Assembly: GCF_014836635.1 (NCBI RefSeq)
Contig: NZ_JACSQL010000009.1
Coordinates: 124,001 to 188,000 of the forward strand
Direction of reading: 5' to 3'
DNA from: Paenibacillus gallinarum
GTDB taxonomy: Bacteria > Bacillota > Bacilli > Paenibacillales > Paenibacillaceae
Length of the DNA stretch: 64,000 nt
This document shows, one piece after another, positions 9,009 to 17,007 of this stretch. The notes beneath the pieces were generated by a model. That model did not search any database. It was not told the origin of the DNA and saw nothing but the letters and a program-made list of their open reading frames with translations. Position 1 is the stretch's first letter; every line of letters begins with the position of its first letter. A program made the translations under genes and the position numbers.

Positions 9009-10064
9009 ATGGAGATCGGCATTAGTACGTTTGCAGAAACTTCTCCGGATGTGCATACAGGTGAAGTCATGAGCCACGCGCAGCGTTTACGTGAAGTAGT
9101 TGAGGAAATTGTGCTTGCAGATGGGGTGGGTCTTGATGTATACGGAGTAGGCGAGCATCATCGCAAAGATTATGCGGCTTCAAGTCCTGCTATGGTACTG
9201 GCTGCAGCCGCAGCTCAAACGAGTCGTATTCGCTTAACAAGTGCGGTAACCGTATTATCTTCGGCTGATCCGGTGCGAGTGTTTCAGGATTTTGCTACAC
9301 TCGATGGAATATCGAATGGCCGGGCTGAGATTATGGCCGGACGTGGTTCTTTTATTGAATCCTTCCCCTTGTTTGGATATGATCTGAACGATTATGATAC
9401 ATTGTTTGATGAGAAACTGGATCTGTTACTAAAGTTACGTGAATCTGAGAAAGTAACTTGGAGCGGTACGCATCGTCCGGCGATTCACAATCTAGGCGTA
9501 TATCCGCGTCCGGTCCAAGAGCCGCTGCCGATATGGATTGGAAGCGGCGGGAATCAGGAGTCCGTCATTCGTGCGGGACTACTTGGTTTACCGCTTGTAC
9601 TAGCGATCATTGGGGGCAGACCCACTCAGTTTGCGCCGCTGGTTCAGTTATATAAAAAAGCAGCTGCTCATGCCGGTCATGATGCTTCCAAGCTTCCGGT
9701 TGCCTCTCATTCTCATGGTTTTGTAGGCGATGATTTGCAGTCTGCAGTGGATACGTTCTTTCTGCCGACACAGCAGAGTATGAACGTCATTGGCAGGGAA
9801 CGTGGATGGCCTTCTTACACTCGTTCAAGTTATGATGCGGCTCGTAGTCTCGAAGGTGCACTATATGTGGGTGATCCGCAGACGGTGGCTGAGAAAATCA
9901 TTTATCTGCGCAAAAATGTGGGTATTACCCGGTTTATGCTGCATGTTCCCCTTGGTACAATGCCGCATGCAGATGTAATGCGGGCGATTGAACTGCTGGG
10001 CACGAAAGTTGCTCCTATCGTCCGTGAAGAAATTGCAAAATGGGAAGCCGCAGGCGGCATCTAA
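9009..10064 (+). CDS. LLM-class (luciferase-like) flavin-dependent monooxygenase
   Basis: The 351-residue protein has the bacterial luciferase-like barrel: EIGISTFAET at the N-terminus, YGVGEHHRKDYAASSP near residue 45, the strand RIRLTSAVTVLSSADPVRVFQDFATLDGIS near residues 72-100, and the FMN-contacting AGRGSFIESFPLFG. Members oxidise small molecules with reduced FMN and O2. The substrate cannot be inferred. The ATG at 9009 follows a GGAGGGATTAGG ribosome site. It is monocistronic with a terminator immediately after. Confidence 0.9.
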   Translation: MEIGISTFAETSPDVHTGEVMSHAQRLREVVEEIVLADGVGLDVYGVGEHHRKDYAASSPAMVLAAAAAQTSRIRLTSAVTVLSSADPVRVFQDFATLDGISNGRAEIMAGRGSFIESFPLFGYDLNDYDTLFDEKLDLLLKLRESEKVTWSGTHRPAIHNLGVYPRPVQEPLPIWIGSGGNQESVIRAGLLGLPLVLAIIGGRPTQFAPLVQLYKKAAAHAGHDASKLPVASHSHGFVGDDLQSAVDTFFLPTQQSMNVIGRERGWPSYTRSSYDAARSLEGALYVGDPQTVAEKIIYLRKNVGITRFMLHVPLGTMPHADVMRAIELLGTKVAPIVREEIAKWEAAGGI

Positions 10065-10081
10065 GCTTTTACAATACTGTT

Positions 10082-10122
10082 AAACCTCGATTTCTCTGTA
10101 AGGGAGAACTTCGAGGTTTTTT
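10082..10122 (+). terminator. Intrinsic terminator
   Basis: The stem AAACCTCGA/TCGAGGTTT encloses a loop that itself contains TTCTC/GGGAGAA-type pairing, and TTTT follows. Confidence 0.8.
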
Positions 10123-10220
10123 GAATTTGTCGATTTTTGTAATTTACTGCTGTTTTTATGGAAGTTTCTGCTATATAATAAGACATTAGATTTAAAATCG
10201 GGGCTGGTGAAGATGAGAAT

Positions 10221-11786
10221 ATGAGTATGACAGAAGAGTTGCTGGCTCCTATTATAATCATTCTATTTGGAGGGACACTCAGTGTCTTTTTATGCATTTA
10301 CGGTACGCTAACATTTAAGAATTCTCCGGGAGGCCGTTATTACATTGTTTTATCTCTACTAGCCTCCCTTTTTTCTTTTTCTTATATTTTTGAACTGGTG
10401 AGCACGTCCATAGAGAGGATTATGTTTTGGATTAAAATCGAGTATATCCCACTGGCACTGATCCCAGTATTTACTTTACTCATGTGCATAGAATACGTGG
10501 GACTTCAACTAAAACGGTCTATTTTCTACAGTCTATTTCTGATTCCTGCCATCACCCTATTGCTGCAAGCGACAAACGACTTTCACCATCTGTATTACAC
10601 ATCAATGAAACTCCGTAGCGATAGTCCTTTTCCTATGGCGGATTTAGAATACGGGTTATGGTTTGGTGTGCATACGGCTTTCTTATACGGCTGTATGATT
10701 GCAGCAATCACTGTTTTATTTCGAGGACTTCGCAGCGCGCACAGACCCAAGTTTCGGTTTCAGATTCTTGTGATGGTCACGGGGCTATTTGTTCCTTTAG
10801 TGGGAGGTTTTCTCTATTTGATGGAGCTGAGTCCGTATGGGATTGACCTAGGGCCGGTTTTTACAAGTATTTCTTATATATTTCATGGTGTTGCATTACT
10901 GAGATTTAAAATGTTTGATGTCATTCCTATTGCAAGGGATACCGTGTTTACGAATATGGAAGATGGGATTGTGGTGCTTAACGAGAAAGAAATGGTCGTT
11001 GATTACAACCAGGCCATGTTAGAAATCGTACCTACACTTCATAAAAAAGTGATCGGAATGCAGATTAATGAAGTGTTTAGCGGCTATCCTGAACTGATTC
11101 TGATTATTGAAGCAGGAAGAGAGCAAGATCAGCAGTTTTTACATAATGGAGTAACTCGTTATTATCATATTCATTTTGCTCCTATTCGAAATAAACAAAA
11201 AGAGAGAATCGGAACGATCGTATCCTTTGCGAATATTACTGAGCGAGTTGTCATGGAGGAAAAGCTGAAAGAACTGGCCGATACCGACAGTTTGACAGGA
11301 TTGTTGAATAAAAGGGCACTGATGCGTGACTCTGAAATCTACTTGAACAAGCTCAGTCAATTCGGTGGTTCCTTCTCCATGATTATGTTTGACGTTGATT
11401 ATTTTAAACAGGTCAATGACAAGATTGGACACGAAGCAGGCGATATTGTACTAACCCATGTAGCAGAAGCAATCAGATCCAATATACAGCCGGTACATAT
11501 TGCAGGCAGGTATGGAGGAGATGAATTCATATTATGTCTACCCAAGACTTCGCTGACCGAGGCTTATGAGGTAGCCGATTCAATAAGAGCTCATGTTGCC
11601 GAGAAGTTTATGCTGGTGAATGGCAAGGAGGTCCGGGTCACATCCAGTTTTGGAGTAACGCATGTCCATATGGAACAGGGAGAATCCCTTCCTTTAATTA
11701 CACTGATGAGACAGGCCGATGAGGCTCTCTATATGGCCAAAGAAAAAGGGCGGAACTGTGTCCACCCTTACAGCAAGGCTTCCTAA
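10221..11786 (+). CDS. Membrane diguanylate cyclase (7TM-PAS-GGDEF)
   Basis: This 521-residue protein has seven or so membrane helices in residues 1-225, resembling the N-terminal 7TM sensor found on histidine kinases, then a PAS-like domain (about 235-345, MEDGIVVLNEKEMVVDYN), then a GGDEF domain (about 355-520). The active motif is intact: G432-G-D-E-F436. It should make cyclic-di-GMP from two GTP at the inner membrane face. The usual inhibitory I-site RxxD ahead of the motif is replaced by QPVH, so product inhibition through that site is unlikely. The start is ATG 10221; an ATG two codons later is equally possible. It is monocistronic and convergent with the lipid kinase gene, 12 bases apart. 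Confidence 0.92.
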   Translation: MSMTEELLAPIIIILFGGTLSVFLCIYGTLTFKNSPGGRYYIVLSLLASLFSFSYIFELVSTSIERIMFWIKIEYIPLALIPVFTLLMCIEYVGLQLKRSIFYSLFLIPAITLLLQATNDFHHLYYTSMKLRSDSPFPMADLEYGLWFGVHTAFLYGCMIAAITVLFRGLRSAHRPKFRFQILVMVTGLFVPLVGGFLYLMELSPYGIDLGPVFTSISYIFHGVALLRFKMFDVIPIARDTVFTNMEDGIVVLNEKEMVVDYNQAMLEIVPTLHKKVIGMQINEVFSGYPELILIIEAGREQDQQFLHNGVTRYYHIHFAPIRNKQKERIGTIVSFANITERVVMEEKLKELADTDSLTGLLNKRALMRDSEIYLNKLSQFGGSFSMIMFDVDYFKQVNDKIGHEAGDIVLTHVAEAIRSNIQPVHIAGRYGGDEFILCLPKTSLTEAYEVADSIRAHVAEKFMLVNGKEVRVTSSFGVTHVHMEQGESLPLITLMRQADEALYMAKEKGRNCVHPYSKAS

Positions 11787-11798
11787 TAGAATAATTAA

Positions 11799-12686
11799 CT
11801 ACTCTTCCGGCACAATGACCTCAATATGAGAAGGCAGGATGCGGAGTTCGAGCGGAAGAGGAGGGCCATCCTCGCCATCGACGTTGGTGTGGAGCTGCTC
11901 TGTTGAAGTTACTTGAACCTGTTTGGCGGTAAAATAGACGACATCCTTATGTTCTTTCAGGCTTCCAAATAACAAAGATGTACCTACTGTAATTGTGTTA
12001 AATACGTTAATATCTTTTATGATAAAGCAGTGGAGCAGGCCGTCATCAACGGATGCCTCTGGAACCATTTTTTCAAAGCCGCCTACGGAGTTTGTGAGTG
12101 CAACTACAAATAAAAGCGACTCACCGATCCAGGACTCTCCATCATGCATAATGGTAAGAGGGTGCGATGAAGTTTTTATTAATTCTTTGAATCCTTCTTT
12201 TAAATAGGCAAAAGCGCCAAGCTTCGTCTTATCTTCAGAAGATACGGAAGATAATGAGTCCGCTAAAGAACCTACCGCAACGACATTGGCGAACAAGCGG
12301 TCATTCATTTTGCCAAGATCGACCGTTTTGACGATGGATGATGTCAGGGTATGGATGGCTTTTTTCGGATCAAGGGGGATGTTCAGAGCACGGGCGAAAT
12401 CATTTATTGTACCAAGAGGCACAACACCCAGTGTAGGTCGGTGTTCTTGATCTATGAGCCCGTTAATCGTTTCATGCAGGGTACCGTCACCACCTATAGA
12501 GACTACAAGATCATAATATTCCTTGCAGGCCTGTAGACAGAATTTTGTTGCGTCGAGTGGTTTGGCAGTCTCACTTACACTGACTTTATATCCCTTGTCA
12601 CGTAAGATATCTTCTACTTGGCGGACATACTCTAGCGCCTCTTCTTTCCCCGAGGAAGGATTGATAATAATCATGGCTTGCTTCAT
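11799..12686 (-). CDS. Diacylglycerol/lipid kinase (DagK-YegS family)
   Basis: The 295-residue protein contains IINPSSGK at residues 7-14 and the nucleotide-binding SIGGDGTLHETINGL motif near residues 64-78, both diagnostic of the DAG kinase catalytic domain. LGVVPLGTINDFARALNIP follows, as in YegS and DgkB. It should phosphorylate diacylglycerol or a related lipid at the membrane, recycling lipid during lipoteichoic acid synthesis if it is the DgkB counterpart; a close paralogue with another lipid substrate is possible. A GAGGAG ribosome site lies about ten bases before ATG 12686. Confidence 0.9.
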   Translation of the reverse strand: MKQAMIIINPSSGKEEALEYVRQVEDILRDKGYKVSVSETAKPLDATKFCLQACKEYYDLVVSIGGDGTLHETINGLIDQEHRPTLGVVPLGTINDFARALNIPLDPKKAIHTLTSSIVKTVDLGKMNDRLFANVVAVGSLADSLSSVSSEDKTKLGAFAYLKEGFKELIKTSSHPLTIMHDGESWIGESLLFVVALTNSVGGFEKMVPEASVDDGLLHCFIIKDINVFNTITVGTSLLFGSLKEHKDVVYFTAKQVQVTSTEQLHTNVDGEDGPPLPLELRILPSHIEVIVPEE

Positions 12687-12856
12687 AATCCATGGTCTCC
12701 TCTATTTTAAGTTTATTTGAAATTCAGTAGCTTCTATCCATTACCCAGTAGATAAGCCCATTGAATAGTCAACTTTTGACTAGAGGTTTCAGCACAGCAG
12801 GTCCTGTGCTATGATAACAATATATTTTCAGGAAGAATCCAAGGAGTTTACTACCT

Positions 12857-13183
12857 ATGAATAATGAAGTCCAACAATTTAAAGCTGAATTTTTCAAGGC
12901 GCTGGCTCACCCTATGCGTATCCGAATACTTGAGGTGCTCAGCGAAGGAGAAAAGACAGTCAACGAAATTCAAACCATTCTTGGATCTGAAGGCTCTGCA
13001 GTTTCTCAGCAGCTTGCCGTACTCCGTTCCAAAAATGTGGTATCTAGCGTGAAAGAAGGAACTTCCGTTATTTACTCCCTTCGGGATCCTCTTATTAAGG
13101 AACTACTGTCTGTTGCTAAACAAATTTTTGATAAACAACTAGTCAGTGCGATTTCCATGCTCGAAGATATGCGTAAAAATTAA
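12857..13183 (+). CDS. ArsR-family winged-helix repressor
   Basis: This 108-residue protein has the ArsR fold: FFKALAHPMRIRILEVLSEGEKTVNEI, then the recognition helix SAVSQQLAVLRSKNVV and the wing KEGTSVIYSLRDP. It contains no cysteine, so classical metal-thiolate (ELCVC) or persulfide sensing is excluded. It precedes a SulP anion transporter, 116 bases from that gene's start and on the same strand, with no terminator. It is probably the local regulator; an imperfect inverted repeat lies between the two genes. The effector is unknown. The start ATG 12857 follows CAAGGAG. Confidence 0.9.
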   Translation: MNNEVQQFKAEFFKALAHPMRIRILEVLSEGEKTVNEIQTILGSEGSAVSQQLAVLRSKNVVSSVKEGTSVIYSLRDPLIKELLSVAKQIFDKQLVSAISMLEDMRKN

Positions 13184-13255
13184 CAAGACGTGTAAGTGAA
13201 CGTGTTGTGATTTTTGACGTTGATTTTTTTAGCAGGGCGTCGTATTATACTTCAT

Positions 13256-13275
13256 ATATTCAAATAATCAAATAT
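13256..13275 (+). promoter_or_regulatory. Candidate operator between the arsR-like and sulP genes
   Basis: ATATTC-N8-AAATAT is an inverted repeat with five of six matching positions, placed 24 bases before the SulP start. It resembles in layout the AT-rich half-sites used by some ArsR-family repressors. This is a pattern match only. Confidence 0.35.
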
Positions 13276-13299
13276 TTAAAGAAAAGAAGGTTATCGTAT

Positions 13300-15096
13300 A
13301 TGACAGGATGGGGCCGATTCAAAGGCTATAATATGGCTTCTTTGCGTAAGGATATCGTGTCAGGTACAATCGTTGGAATTATCGCCATTCCTTTAGGGAT
13401 GGCTTTTGCTATTGCATCTGGTGTGAAACCGGAGTATGGAATTTATACGACGATTATTGCCGGGATTCTGATCTCCTTGTTTGGAGGGTCGAAATTTCAG
13501 ATTGGTGGTCCTACGGGCGCCTTTATCCCGATTCTTTTTGCGATTGGGATGCAGTATGGGTATGAAAACCTGCTCATTGCAGGGATGATGGCGGGTGTCT
13601 TGCTGGTACTGATGGGAGTTTTTAAGCTTGGAGTACTCATTAAGTTTATTCCAAGACCGGTTACCATCGGGTTCACAGCAGGGATTGCTGTTATTATTTT
13701 TACAGGTCAGATTGGAAATTTCCTAGGTCTCACTGGGATGGAACGTCATGAAGCTTTTATCGATAATATGAAAGAGATCGGCGCTCACATCTCTACAATA
13801 AATATATATAGTATCATTACAGCTGTCGTTTCTTTGGTGGCTATTTTAGTGCTGAAAAAATATGCTCCCAAAGTGCCTGGTTCCCTAGTGGGTCTGGTGC
13901 TGGCAACCGTGGTAGCCACCCTGTTCTTTAAGGGAGAAGTAGCTACGATTGGTTCTGCGTATGGGGCTATTCCAAGTGAACTTCCTAAGTTTCAGTTCCC
14001 TGATATTACTTGGGAACGAGTAACTCAGCTCATACAGCCTGCTTTTGTGATTGCGATGCTCGGAGCAATTGAGTCCTTGCTATCTGCGGTCGTCGCAGAT
14101 GGAATGACTGGAGAAAAGCATGACAGTAATAGAGAACTCATTGGTCAAGGGATCGCGAATATTGCTGCCCCGATGTTTGGCGGGATTGCCGCAACAGGTG
14201 CGATAGCAAGAACAGCTACCAATATTAAAAGCGGAGCGGTATCCCCGATGTCAGGGATCATTCACGGGATTGTTGTATTCTTAATCCTTTTACTGTTTGC
14301 ACCCTACGCTTCGAATATACCTCTAGCAGCTATGGCGCCTGTTTTGATGGTGGTTGCGTGGAATATGAGTGAACGAAAAGAGTTTGCTCGTTTGTTCAAG
14401 ACAAAAACGGGAGATTCACTCGTGCTTGTCATTACCTTTTTGCTTACCGTGTTTACTGATTTGACGCTTGCGGTTGAGGTAGGTCTTGTGCTCGCCGCCA
14501 TTTTGTTTGTGAAGCAAATGGGCGACACGCATAACGTATCTAAAGTGCTGCCTGATCCGGAGACAGTCAAAGTGAAACCCCATATGGTGAGCGAACATCA
14601 TGATTGCCCGCAAATTGGGATTTACACGATGGAAGGACCGCTATTTTTTGGTGCAGCTTATCGGTTTGATGACACGATTCCTTTATCCGCTGCAGAAGAG
14701 AATAAAGTGATTTTGCTTCGGATGGGAAAAGTTCCTTTTATGGATACAACAGCCGAACTCATGTTAGAAACACTTGTAGAAAAAGTGCATTCTGCTGGAG
14801 GAAAGCTGCTCATTTCGGGTATTCAGTCACAGCCGTTATCCTTATTACAGCGGACAGGTTTATACGAGAAGATCGGGGAATCTCATTTCTATGATCATAC
14901 GGGAGAAGCGATTAATGAAGCTTTGACCAGCATTCAGTATGGTACATGTTATGGCTGTCAGCATGCCGCTTTCCGTGAGTGCAGTGTGCTTTGCAGCAAG
15001 GAAATCAAAGAAGGACAAGACTTGAAAGACTCCCTTCTCCATTTAGGAAAAATAAAGCATAGCCCAGCTGCTCATCTGAGTACACCGGCTGAATAA
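13300..15096 (+). CDS. SulP/SLC26-family anion transporter with STAS domain
   Basis: I start at ATG 13300, nine bases after GAAAAGAAGG, instead of the long in-frame GTG at 13207; this gives 598 residues. The N-terminal MTGWGRFKGYNMASLRKDIVSG leads into about ten to fourteen membrane helices with the SulP signatures SGTIVGIIAIPLGMAFAIASG and FGGSKFQIGGPTGAFIPI. A cytoplasmic STAS domain begins near residue 440 (IGIYTMEGPLFFGAA). SulP proteins move sulfate, bicarbonate or other anions, often with H+ or Na+. The tail carries a cysteine-rich segment, CYGCQHAAFRECSVLC, which is unusual and might bind metal or respond to redox. It follows an ArsR-type gene. Confidence 0.9.
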   Translation: MTGWGRFKGYNMASLRKDIVSGTIVGIIAIPLGMAFAIASGVKPEYGIYTTIIAGILISLFGGSKFQIGGPTGAFIPILFAIGMQYGYENLLIAGMMAGVLLVLMGVFKLGVLIKFIPRPVTIGFTAGIAVIIFTGQIGNFLGLTGMERHEAFIDNMKEIGAHISTINIYSIITAVVSLVAILVLKKYAPKVPGSLVGLVLATVVATLFFKGEVATIGSAYGAIPSELPKFQFPDITWERVTQLIQPAFVIAMLGAIESLLSAVVADGMTGEKHDSNRELIGQGIANIAAPMFGGIAATGAIARTATNIKSGAVSPMSGIIHGIVVFLILLLFAPYASNIPLAAMAPVLMVVAWNMSERKEFARLFKTKTGDSLVLVITFLLTVFTDLTLAVEVGLVLAAILFVKQMGDTHNVSKVLPDPETVKVKPHMVSEHHDCPQIGIYTMEGPLFFGAAYRFDDTIPLSAAEENKVILLRMGKVPFMDTTAELMLETLVEKVHSAGGKLLISGIQSQPLSLLQRTGLYEKIGESHFYDHTGEAINEALTSIQYGTCYGCQHAAFRECSVLCSKEIKEGQDLKDSLLHLGKIKHSPAAHLSTPAE

Positions 15097-15104
15097 ATAA
15101 TAGC

Positions 15105-15141
15105 AAAGCCTGCTCTGACCCGTGTCAGTGCAGGCTTTTTG
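15105..15141 (+). terminator. Intrinsic terminator after sulP
   Basis: A fifteen-position stem (AAAGCCTGCTCTGAC with GTCAGTGCAGGCTTT, one mismatch) is followed by TTTTT... ending near 15141. It overlaps nothing and ends the ArsR-SulP unit. Confidence 0.9.
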
Positions 15142-15168
15142 TGTTGTCGCTTCACTCTTGTATGGCTG

Positions 15169-15720
15169 CTATAGCGCAGTCCAATCTTTGGGTTCATCTG
15201 TATATACCGAGATCATGATGAGCGCTGTTTCCTCACCGATATTCTTTACTTTGTGCGGAGTACAGGCGTTCCAGCTAAAAGAATCACCTTCGGTTAGTTC
15301 TATGCCTTCTTCCCCTTGTTCAGCTAAGATTTTCCCCTTCATGACAAGATGAACTTCTTCGCCTTCATGAGCGTGCGGCTTCTCTCCGGTAGAAGAGCCA
15401 GGCGGCATTTCAACAATCATCATTCGGACGTGCTTGGTGGTGGCTAGATGAGATACTTTCAGTTGATCGGGTCCACTAGAGGTCTGCTTCCGATCTTCCT
15501 TACGAATGATCTGCATCCGTTCTTCTTTCTTGAGCAGTAAATAGGCTAAAGGAACTTCCAGTGCGCCAGCAATATGTTCAAGTGTAGCGATAGAGGGAGA
15601 GGTTTTGTTCGTCTCCACCTGACTCATGAAACCTTGAGACAATCCTGTCATTTCACATATTTGAGCAATGGTAATATTTTTTCGTTTACGTATAGAACGA
15701 ATGGTAGAGCCAATATCCAA
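15169..15720 (-). CDS. XRE-family regulator with C-terminal cupin domain
   Basis: The 183-residue protein has an N-terminal XRE helix-turn-helix (residues 1-65; ITIAQICEMTGLSQGFMSQVETNKTSPSIATLEHIAGAL) and a cupin-2 domain (about 105-180; PPGSSTGEKPHAHEGEEVHLVMKG). This architecture is that of PuuR/SutR-like regulators, which sense small molecules such as polyamines or sulfur compounds through the cupin. The start is TTG 15720 with AAAGGATG upstream. It is divergent from doxX across 226 bases, so doxX is a possible target. Confidence 0.9.
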   Translation of the reverse strand: MDIGSTIRSIRKRKNITIAQICEMTGLSQGFMSQVETNKTSPSIATLEHIAGALEVPLAYLLLKKEERMQIIRKEDRKQTSSGPDQLKVSHLATTKHVRMMIVEMPPGSSTGEKPHAHEGEEVHLVMKGKILAEQGEEGIELTEGDSFSWNACTPHKVKNIGEETALIMISVYTDEPKDWTAL

Positions 15721-15860
15721 GGGTAATTCATCCTTTCATCCCAACCTTATCATTCTTTATAGTTTATCACTTTGTGGGGAGGATCGCACAGTTTTGGAAT
15801 CATTAAGCAGACTAAAATATTAGAAATATGAATATAAAATATATATTAACTATATTTTTG

Positions 15861-15889
15861 TTGACAATAACACAAGCACCCTGTAATTT
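15861..15889 (+). promoter_or_regulatory. Candidate sigma-A promoter of the doxX gene
   Basis: TTGACA, a 17-base spacer and TAATTT lie 58 bases before the DoxX start. The surrounding divergent region is very AT-rich and carries CTAAAATATTAG and CTAATATTT repeats that might be operators. Confidence 0.5.
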
Positions 15890-15946
15890 TATATATAAAT
15901 AAAAGTTCTGTATTACTAATATTTCGGAACGTATTTAGGGGGAAGC

Positions 15947-16339
15947 ATGATGAAAATGAATATAGTTACTACGATTATGAGAGTTGTGTTCGGTATTTTA
16001 TTCCTTGCACATGGGATGGACAAGTTTAACACGGGGCTTGGTAATGTAGCCGGATGGTTTGAAAGTATTAATATTCCTGGATTCTTGGCTTATATCGTAG
16101 GGCCTGTAGAACTTATTGGAGGAATTCTGCTGATTCTCGGTTTGTTCACTCGTTATGTGTCTGCTATTTTGCTCGTTATTCTGCTCGGAGCAGTACTTAC
16201 TGCTAAGCTCTCTGCGGGGCTACTTAATGGATACGAGCTCGATCTCTCGTTTATGCTCATTGCTCTATATCTGGTATTTGCAGAAATGACACGCTGGTCA
16301 CTTGATCATTTGATTTTCAAAAAAGCAAAAATGAACTAA
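15947..16339 (+). CDS. DoxX-family membrane protein
   Basis: The 130-residue protein has four predicted helices and the DoxX pattern (VVFGILFLAHGMDKF near residue 15, GPVELIGGILLILGLFTRY near residues 48-66). Bacillus relatives such as MhqP and CatD are induced by quinones and thiol stress, and the protein probably forms part of a membrane oxidoreductase. The ATG at 15947 (an in-frame ATG follows directly) has a GGGGGAAGC ribosome site. It is divergent from the XRE-cupin gene and ended by a terminator. Confidence 0.9.
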   Translation: MMKMNIVTTIMRVVFGILFLAHGMDKFNTGLGNVAGWFESINIPGFLAYIVGPVELIGGILLILGLFTRYVSAILLVILLGAVLTAKLSAGLLNGYELDLSFMLIALYLVFAEMTRWSLDHLIFKKAKMN

Positions 16340-16357
16340 ATCCGTCATTGGCGGAAC

Positions 16358-16408
16358 AAAAAGCAATCACCACTGGTAATGAAGCCAGAGGGGGGTTGCT
16401 TTTTTTGT
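16358..16408 (+). terminator. Intrinsic terminator after doxX
   Basis: An imperfect stem (AAGCAATCACCACTGG against CCAGAGGGGGGTTGCTT) with loop TAATGAAG is followed by TTTTTTT. Confidence 0.8.
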
Positions 16409-16505
16409 TTTAACTCAAGAACACGACAGCATTTTTACCAACTTGAAACCTTAATGAAATATACTGAAAACAGAAGGTGCTTTCATAATAATTTTCAGAA
16501 ATAAC

Positions 16506-16534
16506 TTTACATATGTAAAAAGTTTCATTATACT
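16506..16534 (+). promoter_or_regulatory. Sigma-A promoter of the marR-MFS operon
   Basis: TTTACA (16506-16511), a 17-base spacer and TATACT (16529-16534) fit the vegetative consensus. A palindrome TTTACATATGTAAA overlaps the -35 element. Confidence 0.65.
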
Positions 16535-16542
16535 TTAGAAAG

Positions 16543-16561
16543 TAGTTACCTAGAGTAACTA
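16543..16561 (+). promoter_or_regulatory. Candidate MarR operator
   Basis: The perfect inverted repeat TAGTTAC-N5-GTAACTA sits just downstream of the -10 element, over the expected transcription start and 17 bases before the marR start codon. Position and symmetry fit autorepression. Confidence 0.6.
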
Positions 16562-16578
16562 AATTTCGGAGGTTGAAA

Positions 16579-17007
16579 ATGGAGGACCATAGAACTTTTT
16601 TTCATAAATACTTTTTGCTGTATCGTCCCTTTGTCAGTGAGCTGAATCGTATTCTTGCGGATTATGATCTTCACAACGCCCAGTGGTCTATCATGTATTA
16701 CCTTGATATGTATCAGTCTAGTTTTTCGCTCGTGGAGCTATCTAAACATTTATATGTGGAGAAACCTACGATTACAAGAACCGTAATGACGCTTCTTCGC
16801 CTTGGATATGTGGAGCAAATTCCGGTCAGTGACAAGCGGGAGAAAAGGATCCAGTTATCAGAGAAGGGCAAGGAAGTAGCGTCACAAATCCGTCTTTTGC
16901 TGGATGAGTATGAGAAGAGCATTATGGAGGGTGTTTCGCCTGAGGAACAGAATCTGGTCATTCAGGTGATGGATCAAGTCCGGAACAAAATTATTGAAAA
17001 AAGGTGA
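16579..17007 (+). CDS. MarR-family transcriptional regulator
   Basis: The start is ATG 16579, six bases after TTCGGAGG, giving 142 residues (an in-frame TTG lies two codons upstream). The winged helix is clear: SLVELSKHLYVEKPTITRTVMTLLRLGYVEQIPVSDKREKRIQLSEKGKEV, with the conserved DKR wing near residue 80. It overlaps the following MFS transporter gene by four bases (GTGA), so the two are translationally coupled. It probably represses its own operon through the repeat at 16543. No cysteine lies in the N-terminal dimer region, so an organic ligand is more likely than thiol oxidation. Confidence 0.92.
   Translation: MEDHRTFFHKYFLLYRPFVSELNRILADYDLHNAQWSIMYYLDMYQSSFSLVELSKHLYVEKPTITRTVMTLLRLGYVEQIPVSDKREKRIQLSEKGKEVASQIRLLLDEYEKSIMEGVSPEEQNLVIQVMDQVRNKIIEKR

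Noticed and set aside
13207..13299. N-terminal extension of the SulP protein from GTG 13207
   Set aside because: No ribosome site lies there, the extra residues do not resemble SulP N-termini, and a well-placed site precedes ATG 13300.
16490..16504. CodY box AATTTTCAGAAATAA
   Set aside because: It has three mismatches at its end in AT-rich DNA and is a single site. It is kept only as a side remark in the MarR finding.
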